From Clostridiaceae bacterium (lineage in GTDB: Bacteria; Bacillota; Clostridia; Saccharofermentanales; DTU023), in contig JAAZKK010000061.1 in assembly GCA_012799825.1 (NCBI GenBank), positions 1 to 45,486 on the forward strand: DNA of 45,486 nucleotides. Reading direction: 5' to 3'. A model generated the notes under the pieces. That model made no database searches. It worked only from the letters and a program-made list of their open reading frames with translations, and was not told where the DNA came from. The translations under genes and the position numbers were made by a program. Positions within the stretch are counted from its first letter, which is position 1. Each line of letters opens with the position of its first letter. This document shows positions 19,515 to 28,563 of this stretch, piece after piece.

Positions 19515-20453
19515 ATGAGCGGTAAGAAAACGGAAATTCTTAAATATAAAGCTCCGGATGGAAACACGATCCGCTTTCCGGTCGCTACGATCGAGGGTGC
19601 GCAGGACGGTCCACATTTTGTTATCACTGCGGGCATTCATGGTTGCGAATACCCAGCGATTGTTTCTTCGATCGATTTCTTTAAGAAGACGGATCCGGCA
19701 GATGTGAACGGGACGATCACGATCGTAACAGTCTGTAGCATGGACGCCTTTGAACAGCGCAGCCCGTTCGTCTCGCCTGCGGACAAGGTTAACCCGAACC
19801 GTGTTTTCCCGGGAAAGGCAGACGGCACCTACACGGATGTTTTGGTCTATCATCTTTTCAACGACATCATAAAAGGAAGTGATTACCATCTCGACGTCCA
19901 CGGCGGAGACTTAGTGGAATACCTGGATCCGTTCAGCATGTATCACAAAGGATCCGACGAGACAGTCAATGCAAAGTCGAAAGAGATGGCGGAATATTAT
20001 GGTTTCACTAACGTCATAGAGACGTACGGAGATGGTGCGTGGCCGGACAAGGGTACGAATTATGCGAATTCGAGCGAGCATGGCATTCCGAGTGCGATCG
20101 TCGAGGCAGGTAACACGGGCCTCCTCGAACCGGAATTTGTCGAGCTGCACGTAAAGGGCATCGAGAATGTACTGCGCCATTTTGGTGTGCTTGTAGGAGA
20201 AGCCGATAAGCCCGGTGCGATCCGATATTACAAAGATTTCAAATGGCTCTATTCGCCGATTCAGGGAATTTACAGAAGAACGGTGGAAGTCGGCGCAGAA
20301 GTGACCGAAGGACAACCGCTCGGCGTGATCGAGAATGTTTTCGGTGATAAGCTGGCGGACGTCAGCGCGAACGCAGCGGGACGTATTGTTTTCCTCACGG
20401 CAAATCCCTCAATCGCGGACAACGGCCTCCTCATGGGGATTGCGCAGAGCTGA
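19515..20453 (+). CDS. Succinylglutamate desuccinylase/aspartoacylase (M14-type) family deacylase
   Basis: FVITAGIHGCEYPAIVSSIDFF (HxxE), NPNRVFPGKADGTYTDVLVYHLF, DYHLDVHGGDLVE. Confidence 0.88.
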   Translation: MSGKKTEILKYKAPDGNTIRFPVATIEGAQDGPHFVITAGIHGCEYPAIVSSIDFFKKTDPADVNGTITIVTVCSMDAFEQRSPFVSPADKVNPNRVFPGKADGTYTDVLVYHLFNDIIKGSDYHLDVHGGDLVEYLDPFSMYHKGSDETVNAKSKEMAEYYGFTNVIETYGDGAWPDKGTNYANSSEHGIPSAIVEAGNTGLLEPEFVELHVKGIENVLRHFGVLVGEADKPGAIRYYKDFKWLYSPIQGIYRRTVEVGAEVTEGQPLGVIENVFGDKLADVSANAAGRIVFLTANPSIADNGLLMGIAQS

Positions 20454-20742
20454 CAAAACCCGGGAAACAGCAAAAAGGACAGATAAAAAACAGTTAAAAG
20501 GGACAGGGCTGCTTCGTTTCACTGGGCGGCCCTTACTTGTTCTCTGATATCTTATGCTGATATTCATCAAATAAACATAAACATAAGCTACAATATCTCG
20601 ACTCATCTCAATATCTTCAACAAATCGAATTATTGCGCGCGAAGATTTATGTCCATCGAGGCAGATGTTACGAACTGCAATCGATTTACCCATCATTATT
20701 AAACGACGATTCGTTTCAAGATTTCAAATACTCGAAAGGACG

Positions 20743-21525
20743 ATGAACAACGTGAAAAAAATACAGAATAGAAAAAAGCTAAAAAAGGCCGGGGTTTTGT
20801 TCCTTGCGCTTGTTTTAATATTTGTGGCGGCAGCCTGCGATCAAAAAAATGTGGAAAAACCTGTTCTTTCAGACACAAGGGAACCGGCAGGGACACTTGA
20901 TCAAACCGTTACGAGTGATCCGGTAGTTGAGACGGATCCGGTAGACGTGAGTGAACCGGCAGATGCAAGTGATCCGGTGGACGTGAGTGAGCCCGCAAAT
21001 GTGACGGATCCGGCGGACGCGAGCGAACCTACGGACACAGATGATCCACAAGTTAACAAACTGCCGCTATTCCCGTCGTTTACGACAAAAGATCTTGACG
21101 GGAATACGGTGTCGAGTGATCTTTTTTCTGAAAATGCCGTGACCGTCGTGAATTTGTGGTTTACGGGGTGCATCTATTGCGTAAACGAAATGCCGACCTT
21201 AGAGCAGGTTTATCAATCATATGGCGACGAACCGGTTCAATTCATCAGCATTTGTGTCGATCTTGGCTTCGCAGAAGGTGCTGATGTGCAAGCTCGAGAT
21301 ATCGTCGAGAGCACCGGTGTGACTTTTCCAACATTGTGGCCAGGAGATGTCGACACTGAATTCGGTCAATTTTTGTACTCCATTTTTGCTTTTCCGACGA
21401 CGGTTATCGTCAATCGTCGAGGAGAGCTCGTCGGGCAACCGATTGAAGGGGCAATTATGGGTGAATCCGCAGAGAACTATCTCAAAGGTCGTATTAACGA
21501 GGTTCTGGCGGCCGATATCCCTTGA
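20743..21525 (+). CDS. TlpA/redoxin-like thioredoxin-fold lipoprotein with a DP/EP-rich spacer
   Basis: Signal with FVAAACDQ lipobox; spacer DPVDVSEPADASDPVDVSEP; VTVVNLWFTGCIYCVNEMPTLEQVYQ...FPTTVIVNRRGELVG. Confidence 0.88.
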   Translation: MNNVKKIQNRKKLKKAGVLFLALVLIFVAAACDQKNVEKPVLSDTREPAGTLDQTVTSDPVVETDPVDVSEPADASDPVDVSEPANVTDPADASEPTDTDDPQVNKLPLFPSFTTKDLDGNTVSSDLFSENAVTVVNLWFTGCIYCVNEMPTLEQVYQSYGDEPVQFISICVDLGFAEGADVQARDIVESTGVTFPTLWPGDVDTEFGQFLYSIFAFPTTVIVNRRGELVGQPIEGAIMGESAENYLKGRINEVLAADIP

Positions 21526-21680
21526 CCTTAAGATCTCAAGGTCGCACTGACGAGACATTCCCGACCGATATCTCTTGACCTTAAGATCTCAAGGTCGCAC
21601 CGATGAGACATTCCCGACCGATATCTCTTGACCTTAAGATCTCAAGGTCGCACCGATGAGACCTTCCCGACCGATATCCC
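21512..21680. repeat. 53-bp tandem repeat, three units (starts 21512, 21565, 21618) plus a partial at 21671; each unit has an internal near-palindrome
   Basis: CCGATATC(C/T)CTTGACCTTAAGATCTCAAGGTCGCAC(T/C)GA(C/T)GAGAC(A/C)TTCCCGA repeated; GACCTTAAGATCTCAAGGTC is palindromic except for two positions. The first unit overlaps the TlpA-like stop codon. Confidence 0.93.
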
Positions 21681-22001
21681 CCGATCATTATGATTTAGGC
21701 TTAACGGTGCACCGACGTTTGAGAGCGCGATGGCGCGCAGGGAGACAAATCAACAGATTGTCCAAGCGTATCCAAATCCAAATGTATTATTCCTGTATGG
21801 GAGAAGCGTATAACCTCGCATACCGCTCTTGTTCGGATCGGTACGAGATGTTCTCCTGTTCGAGAAGTCGTTGGCGTGCAGGCGGATCCATAAAGCGATT
21901 TCCTCCATTATTGTTTGTTTTACAGAAGAAAAAGAACAGGTACAATAGAGCAAAGATACTAGATGTATTTTTATATATGTATACGGTGGGAGGATATAGT
22001 C

Positions 22002-22769
22002 GTGCAAACGCGAGTGACATTTATTTATGATTACAAGAACATTGATATTCCGGAGCCTTTTCTGGAGCTGAAGATACCGGATGTAGAAACGATTGTTAAT
22101 GTGCAGTGCGAGGCGCTCGCACGAAAACACAGCAAAATACAGCTGCCTGCAGGACAACCGCATGTGCTTACCGATGAGATGGTGAAAGCGGAAGAGATTC
22201 CGGGCATTGAAACGGTAGATAGTTATAAAGAAGCGCTGTCGTATGAATTGCCGATCACACTGGTTTCTGAGCATGCGCATATGCTTTTGATGAATTATCT
22301 GATTCCTCAACTCGTTCAGCGCAGCACGTTTGAAATTAACGATGAAGAGGCGACACAGGCAGGCAAAGACTATTACGCAGTTTTTGAAGATAATGCGAAA
22401 CAAAAAGGCCTGTCTTTGCAAGAGGCCGCTCGCAAGCACTTCGGTCCAAATCTTGATGAGGGCGCAGTACGGCAGCATCTGTTTTTGCTCGGTCGAACAA
22501 ATTTCATGTTCCGCATTCTAGCCGGTGAATATTTGCGTCGTCAGGGACAAACGTTCGATATTGCCTCGTACTCGGGCTATGTCAAGGATATGGTCAAAAT
22601 GTCCAATGCGACAGAAGAGAAAGTGCGCGAGTTGGTGCCGCTTAATGTCTATATGGACGAGGTTCCTGCTCTTCTCATGATGGACGAGATGACGGCATGG
22701 CTCGCTCCCAAGATCGCCATCAAAACAGACGAAGACGACACCGAGAAGGAAGATCAAACAGAAAAGTAA
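22002..22769 (+). CDS. Protein resembling the trigger-factor C-terminal/SurA-like chaperone domain, without ribosome-binding or PPIase domains
   Basis: RBS gggagg and GTG at 22002. Helical sequence EALSYELPITLVSEHAHMLLMNYLIPQLVQRSTFEINDEEATQAGKDYYAVFEDNAKQKGLSLQEAARKHFGP...; acidic tail. Confidence 0.5.
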   Translation: MQTRVTFIYDYKNIDIPEPFLELKIPDVETIVNVQCEALARKHSKIQLPAGQPHVLTDEMVKAEEIPGIETVDSYKEALSYELPITLVSEHAHMLLMNYLIPQLVQRSTFEINDEEATQAGKDYYAVFEDNAKQKGLSLQEAARKHFGPNLDEGAVRQHLFLLGRTNFMFRILAGEYLRRQGQTFDIASYSGYVKDMVKMSNATEEKVRELVPLNVYMDEVPALLMMDEMTAWLAPKIAIKTDEDDTEKEDQTEK

Positions 22770-22887
22770 GACACTCGCCTCACAATGGGTTTTATGCATT
22801 CACTGTTTGCTAATGACATGAAGCGCAATTGTTTGACAAGAAGCACTCTCCACTGCAGCGTCCCCTCTTTTGCTGTGAAGTAGATAA

Positions 22888-23537
22888 CTAATCGCTGAAT
22901 CCATCGATCGTATGAGGATAGACTCCCGTCATACTTGCTTCTGCAAGAATATGCCCTTGAATAGCATCTTCAAAGGCTTCTTTTGTAAAGCCGTTTTGCA
23001 AATCGAGCATCGTGTCTAGAGCATAGACAGTAATGACATAAGTGTGCGGCTTATCCGGCGGCATTGGCCCCCCGTAGCCGATAGTTCCGAAATCATTGGT
23101 TCCCTGTATCATCTGTTCCGCCCATTCTACGCTGGCATTCTCGGGAAGATCAACGGTTTCAAGATTTACGACCATCCAGTGTACCCATTCGTATCCGGCA
23201 ATCGGTACGGAATCCGGGTCGGACATCCGGATGGCGAAAGATACTGTCTCGGCCGGCGCACACGTTGCCTGCAGAGGAAATGAGCGCGTTGGAACATCCT
23301 CCTCAAGCATCTCGCCGAACTTTCCATACTGCGGCCAGATTTCTCCGTCAACGATGTCTCTGCTGCTTACGATCATTTCCTTTTCACCCTCTGCCAGTTC
23401 CAAGGCGCGGTTCACAGCCTCCAGTATAGGAAAGCTTCCATCCACATATTTGGCGTCGAAGGAGTCTGCGACGTGTTGGAACAAGCTGTGAGCAGGATGA
23501 GTGCGAATACCACTATTACCGTGATTATTTGTTTCAT
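22888..23537 (-). pseudogene. PEBP/YbhB-YbcL-like (Raf kinase inhibitor-like) lipoprotein; signal peptide and mature domain lie in different frames
   Basis: ORF 22888-23484 has MIVSSRDIVDGEIWPQYGKFGE...SFAIRMSDPDSVPIAGYEWVHWMVVNLE (PEBP). Upstream ATG at 23537 encodes MKQIITVIVVFALILLTACSNTSQTPSTP out of frame with it. Confidence 0.65.
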
Positions 23538-23667
23538 TTTGAGACCTCGCTACATTTTGGCACCTCGCATGGTTGTTAATGAACAGGCACTTATTTTACA
23601 TTGCTATTACGACGTTGTGAGGGTCGTAGTACGTAGTACTTATAGGATAAGCCTAAGCAAAAAGTAT

Positions 23668-24624
23668 TTAGCCTGCGTTTAGTTTGGCGGATAGCCTCTC
23701 CAACATGTCTTTTGTCGTCGCTGCAAGATCGTAGTCCGGTTCCCAATCCCATTCCTCGCGAGCACAGCGATCGTCCATGCGATTTGGCCAAGACTCCGCA
23801 ATCGCCTGGCGAACAGGATCCACATCATAAGTCAGTTCAAAATCGGGAATGTGTTTTTTGATCTCTTTGGCGACATCCTCAGGTGCAACACTCATGGATG
23901 CGATATTGAAACTATTGCGGTGCTGCAATCTGGCAGGATCCGCTTCAAGGAGCATGGTGATCGCCTTGAGGCAGTCAGGCATGTAAATCATGTCCATCTT
24001 AGTGCCTTTGGCGATGAAACTCGTGTAGCGGCGGTTTTTCACGGCTTCATAGAAAATATGAACGGCATAATCGGTGGTGCCGCCACCGGGCATCGCCATG
24101 TGTGAAATGATGCCGGGAAGACGAATGCCGCGCGTGTCTACACCGAACTTCGTATAGTAATAGTCTGAAAGCAATTCGCCGGCGACCTTTGTGACGCCGT
24201 AGATCGTGTTTGGTCGCTGAATCGTGTCTTGTGGTGTCATGTCTTGCGGCGTGCTCTTGCCAAAAACGGCGATCGAGCTCGGTGTAAAGACTTGCAGGTG
24301 CTTTTCGCGCGCTACTTCCAGAACATTGAACAAGCCGATCATATTGACGTCGAACGCCCGTTGGGGATTTTTTTCTCCGACAGCGGACAAAATGGCGGCA
24401 AGATGGATAATCGTGTTGATTTTGTACTTATCACAGAGTTCAGCCATGCGATCGGCATTCAGAACATCGAGGACTTCAAAAGGGCCGCTTTCCATGACTT
24501 CGGAAGGACCTTTTATACTGCAATCCGTGGCTAACACGTTATTGCTTCCATATCGATCACGAAGATGAAGTGTAAGCTCAGTGCCGATCTGTCCAAGACA
24601 TCCCGTCAGCATGATTTTTTTCAT
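23668..24624 (-). CDS. NAD-dependent epimerase/dehydratase, short-chain L-threonine 3-dehydrogenase-like
   Basis: KKIMLTGCLGQIGTELTLHLRDRYG, NPQRAFDVNMIGLFNVLEVAREK, PSSIAVFG, TIYGVTKVAGELLSDYYYTKFGVDTRGIRLPGIIS, YMPDCLKAITMLL. Confidence 0.85.
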   Translation of the reverse strand: MKKIMLTGCLGQIGTELTLHLRDRYGSNNVLATDCSIKGPSEVMESGPFEVLDVLNADRMAELCDKYKINTIIHLAAILSAVGEKNPQRAFDVNMIGLFNVLEVAREKHLQVFTPSSIAVFGKSTPQDMTPQDTIQRPNTIYGVTKVAGELLSDYYYTKFGVDTRGIRLPGIISHMAMPGGGTTDYAVHIFYEAVKNRRYTSFIAKGTKMDMIYMPDCLKAITMLLEADPARLQHRNSFNIASMSVAPEDVAKEIKKHIPDFELTYDVDPVRQAIAESWPNRMDDRCAREEWDWEPDYDLAATTKDMLERLSAKLNAG

Positions 24625-24805
24625 CGTCTAAACCCCACAAATCTCCGAATAACATATTCCGAGATTATTATCGCATGTGACACCTCTATTAGAATGCTCT
24701 CTCACGTTGCACATTTTAGCACAGCAACGACACCGAAATTATACATTTACCCCGCGAGTGTTAAGCAAAAGGCATTTTTTTGTGGAAAATCATCAAATTT
24801 AGCTC

Positions 24806-24834
24806 TTGCATTGCGTTTACTTTAACGTTAAAAT
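24806..24834 (+). promoter_or_regulatory. Promoter of the lacI-family/alpha-glucoside operon with an overlapping LacI-type operator
   Basis: TTGCAT (24806-24811), 17-nt spacer, TAAAAT (24829-24834); perfect palindrome TTTAACGTTAAA (24821-24832) between and overlapping these elements. Confidence 0.72.
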
Positions 24835-24862
24835 AACATCACTAATCGGGAGAGCCAAGATA

Positions 24863-25921
24863 ATGAGGAGACAAGTCAGCATAAAAGATGTGGCATCGGA
24901 GGCGGGTGTTTCGGCATCGACGGTGTCTTATGTGCTCAATGAAAATCCAAATGTCACGATCAGCGCTGAGACGCGTGAGCGCGTATTGTCCGCAGCGCGC
25001 GAGCTCAACTATGTTCCCAATCAGGCTGCCAGGACGCTTGGCTCCAGCAGGGTTATGGGGATGACAGAATCGAAACTGATCGGCATAGTTATTCCTCAGA
25101 CGGAGCCGGAGCACTATGGCGCCAGACTCATGTTCAGCAATCCTTTTTACAGTTCCTTTTTGAGCGCACTTGAACTGCCGATACGCAGCGCAGGTTATCA
25201 TCTGATCGTTTCCGGAACAAATCCCGGACAGAGTTATTTTGAGATTGTCAGAAGTCGTGCGCTCGACGGCGTGATTATTCTCGGCATGTATCCTTCGGAT
25301 GACGAAGAGGAGTACATAAGCTTTAATGTTCCGACCGTTCTTGTCGACTGTTATGGGTGTGACGGTCGTTTTTTCTATGGCGTGAATACGGATGACTACA
25401 AGGGCGGGTATTTGGCGACGCGCCATCTTCTTGAGCGCGGTCACCGAAAAATTGCCCTCGTGACAGGACAGCTTAAGGAAAACGGGGTCAATGTCCTGCG
25501 TTATCGCGGATACTGTGATGCCCTTGAAGAGTTCGGGGTTAGACCCGATTCCTCACTTGTGTTCGCGGGTTATGTCGGATTCGAATACGGGGCGGAAGCT
25601 GCACGTGAAATGGCCGCGAATATGAATAACATATCGGCCGTATTTGCGACATCGGACATAACGGCCATCGGCGTCATGAACGGGTTTCGCGCGAACGGAA
25701 TTTCAATTCCGAAAGATGTGTCGCTTATTGGCTTTGATGACATAGAATACGCGAGTACGTGTTACCCGCCGCTTACTACAATTCGCCAAAATATCGAGGA
25801 AAAAGGAAAACGCGCTGCCGGTCTGATTTTAGCAGCAATCAGCAACCGCAATTTGCCGCGAGTGAAAGAGATTATCGGTCTGGAGCTCATCGAGCGGGCG
25901 ACAGTCAGGAGTCTTGTATGA
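24863..25921 (+). CDS. LacI-family transcriptional regulator
   Basis: VSIKDVASEAGVSASTVSYVLNENPNVTISAETRERVLSAARELNYVPNQAARTL; GVMNGFRANGISIPKDVSLIGFDD. Confidence 0.95.
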   Translation: MRRQVSIKDVASEAGVSASTVSYVLNENPNVTISAETRERVLSAARELNYVPNQAARTLGSSRVMGMTESKLIGIVIPQTEPEHYGARLMFSNPFYSSFLSALELPIRSAGYHLIVSGTNPGQSYFEIVRSRALDGVIILGMYPSDDEEEYISFNVPTVLVDCYGCDGRFFYGVNTDDYKGGYLATRHLLERGHRKIALVTGQLKENGVNVLRYRGYCDALEEFGVRPDSSLVFAGYVGFEYGAEAAREMAANMNNISAVFATSDITAIGVMNGFRANGISIPKDVSLIGFDDIEYASTCYPPLTTIRQNIEEKGKRAAGLILAAISNRNLPRVKEIIGLELIERATVRSLV

Positions 25922-28563
25922 AAATCGTGCACGTGCCGAGCGGACTGTTTCCTCACATAGAAAGCGGCTTTGAGAGAACGCCGTACCTTGTTACTGGCGG
26001 AGAGAGTGTCGTCATTGGTTGCCGATTGGAGGGTGATCAGGCGACATGTGTCCTGATGGAAGTCAGAGATTCCCGTGGGACGCATAAGATTACGGGTGAA
26101 TGTTCAAGGCCTGATGACGGCGATCGCCGGTACTATCGTTTCGTCTACAAAACGGATGCGAATGACAGCGCCTTTGCTTATCGCTTCCTTGTCGGCGATG
26201 AAGATGGCGGACGTTGGTATGAGTGTCCGCTTTTGAGTGAAGTCATACTTCAACCGGTTCAAGCGGATTTCTGCGATGGCGGCGCCGTTCTGACATACAT
26301 GTGGCAAAACCATACGTATCGTCTTGAATTTTTCGCGTCAGCATCGCTCAAACTCTCTTTTTATCGCTACTTTAACGTTAAAGTAGCGCCTGAGATTGAG
26401 GGCAGCACCTCTCTTTTCTCCATAGCGAATGATGGCGGTGTGCTCTCCATTCTTCACGATAAGAGAACAGTCATGCGCATGGATCCCGCTCCGACGCTGC
26501 TGGTCGACGCCGAGGGGCATGTTTGCCATTTCCGTTTCAGAGCAGATATAGCAGGCGAGGCTTTATACGGGCTCGGCGAGAAGTTCGATGCCGTCAACCA
26601 GCGCGGCAAACGGCCTATCAATTATGTGGTCGAGAAATTCACGCATCAGGAAGACAATGCGTATCTGCCGATTCCCTTTGTGTTCACTGATGCGGGCGTT
26701 AGTTTTTATTTGAAAAATACGTATCCGTCGAAGTTTGATTTCACGGGAAAGACCGAAGAAGGTTGGGCTCCGATGGAAGTATCCGGTATCTGTCTCGATG
26801 AGGAGCATTTCTTTGAAGCCATTATTGGCGCGGGCAACCCGGACTTTCTTTTGAAACAACACAGGATAGAGACGGGAGAAGCCGTTTTGCCTCCGCGGTG
26901 GGCATTCGGGCCATGGATGTCGTCGAATGGATGGAACACGCAACGCGAAGCATTAGAGCAGATAGCAGCGATGGATGCCGCCGGTATTCCGGCGACCGTC
27001 ATGGTTCTCGAAGCGTGGAGTGATGAGGAAACGTTCTACATCTGGAATGGAGCTGAATATACGCCGCGCAATGACGGAAGCGCCTTGCGTTATACCGATT
27101 ACACCTTCCTGCAGGACGGACCTTGGCCGAATCCGAAAGATTTTTGCAAACAGATAGCAGATAGAGGATTGAAGCTGATCCTCTGGCAGATTCCCGTGAT
27201 TAAATACGAGGCGAAGCCGCACGGAAAGCAGCTTGATCTCGATGAGCAGCATGCAATCAGGAATCGCCTTTGCCTGATGAATGACGATGGAAATGCTTAC
27301 CGCATCCCGGAGCTATGGTTTTCGAAATCGTTAGTTCCTGATTTTACTAATCCGGAAACGTGTCGCTGGTGGTTTGACAAACGCCGCTATCTCGTTGAAG
27401 AACTCGGCGTTTCCGGCTTTAAGACGGATGGCGGCGAGTTTCTGTTTGACCCTGAGAGCCGTTCCCATGACGGCAGAGGGATGATGGAACTCCACAACGC
27501 CTACCCGAATCTCGTGGCGAGTGCCTACCACACCTTTATCGATGAGACGGCAGGGAAAGGGCGCGGTGTCACTTTTAGTCGCGCCGGTTTTACAGGCGCG
27601 CAAAAGTTTCCGATTCACTGGGCAGGAGACCAGGCGTCCAATTTCTCCGAGCTGAAAGCCCAACTGACGGCAGGACTTTCTCTGGGGCTTTCCGGCGTGC
27701 CGTTCTACGGTTTTGATCTCGGCGGATTTGCCGGTGTTCCGCCATCGACGGAACTCTATCTTCGTTCTGCTGCATTTGCTGCCTTCGCTCCGATCATGCA
27801 GTTTCATTCCGAACCTCGTACCGGTCAATTCGGCATGGAGGAACGAGAGCACTGGAATAACGACAGAAGTCCTTGGAATATGGCGGAAATAAACAGAGAT
27901 GACAGAATTATTCCAATCTATCGGTTATTTGCGAATGTCCGCATGAATTTGCTGCCGTATATCTGGCAGGAAGCAAAGCATTGTGTGGAAACGGGACGGC
28001 CGCTCATGGCTCATCTGATTTACGACTTTTTTGAAGATGCTCGTGTCAGAGATGTTGAAGACGAATATCTCTTCGGACGTGATTTGCTCGTCGCTCCCAT
28101 CATTGAGGAAGGCGCTGCGGCGCGTGCGGTATATCTGCCTTCCGGCAGTTGGTATGACCTATGGGCAGGAGAAAAGTATCAAGGCGGAACGGAGATTGCC
28201 TGCACTTGCGATCTTGACCGGATTCCTGTTTATCTTCGTGACGGTGCCGCTGTCGCTTTAAATCTGAATGATCGTCTGGTGATGGGAAGCCTCGATAAAA
28301 CGGGCTGCATCGGTAACGCGATCGACCGATATGAGAATCTCGCTTTTCTCCTTGCGGGCGAACGTGGAGAGAGCGCGTACACAGACGATTTGGGAAACGA
28401 TTTTGTACTCGTCTGGGGCGACGGGCAAGTCTCCGTGAAGGGAAAACAGTCCGTGCCGGTGACCGTTTTCCATCCGGAATTGCGTCATGTCAATAGGCAA
28501 GGGTACTTTTTTGGTCGTGCAGTTCCGGGTCTTTCGGTGGAATTTAAGGGGGATAGAAAGTGA
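25918..28563 (+). CDS. Glycoside hydrolase family 31 (alpha-glucosidase/xylosidase type)
   Basis: ATG overlaps the lacI stop (ATGA). GLGEKFDAVNQRGKRPINYVVEKF, GFKTDGGEFLFDPESR, HWAGDQASNFSELKAQLTAGLSLGLSGVPFYGFDLGGF. Confidence 0.92.
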   Translation: MKIVHVPSGLFPHIESGFERTPYLVTGGESVVIGCRLEGDQATCVLMEVRDSRGTHKITGECSRPDDGDRRYYRFVYKTDANDSAFAYRFLVGDEDGGRWYECPLLSEVILQPVQADFCDGGAVLTYMWQNHTYRLEFFASASLKLSFYRYFNVKVAPEIEGSTSLFSIANDGGVLSILHDKRTVMRMDPAPTLLVDAEGHVCHFRFRADIAGEALYGLGEKFDAVNQRGKRPINYVVEKFTHQEDNAYLPIPFVFTDAGVSFYLKNTYPSKFDFTGKTEEGWAPMEVSGICLDEEHFFEAIIGAGNPDFLLKQHRIETGEAVLPPRWAFGPWMSSNGWNTQREALEQIAAMDAAGIPATVMVLEAWSDEETFYIWNGAEYTPRNDGSALRYTDYTFLQDGPWPNPKDFCKQIADRGLKLILWQIPVIKYEAKPHGKQLDLDEQHAIRNRLCLMNDDGNAYRIPELWFSKSLVPDFTNPETCRWWFDKRRYLVEELGVSGFKTDGGEFLFDPESRSHDGRGMMELHNAYPNLVASAYHTFIDETAGKGRGVTFSRAGFTGAQKFPIHWAGDQASNFSELKAQLTAGLSLGLSGVPFYGFDLGGFAGVPPSTELYLRSAAFAAFAPIMQFHSEPRTGQFGMEEREHWNNDRSPWNMAEINRDDRIIPIYRLFANVRMNLLPYIWQEAKHCVETGRPLMAHLIYDFFEDARVRDVEDEYLFGRDLLVAPIIEEGAAARAVYLPSGSWYDLWAGEKYQGGTEIACTCDLDRIPVYLRDGAAVALNLNDRLVMGSLDKTGCIGNAIDRYENLAFLLAGERGESAYTDDLGNDFVLVWGDGQVSVKGKQSVPVTVFHPELRHVNRQGYFFGRAVPGLSVEFKGDRK
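26365..26388. promoter_or_regulatory. Perfect 24-bp palindrome matching the promoter operator; candidate auxiliary intragenic LacI-type operator
   Basis: CGCTACTTTAACGTTAAAGTAGCG equals its own reverse complement and contains the ACTTTAACGTTAAA core found at 24819-24832. Confidence 0.75.
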
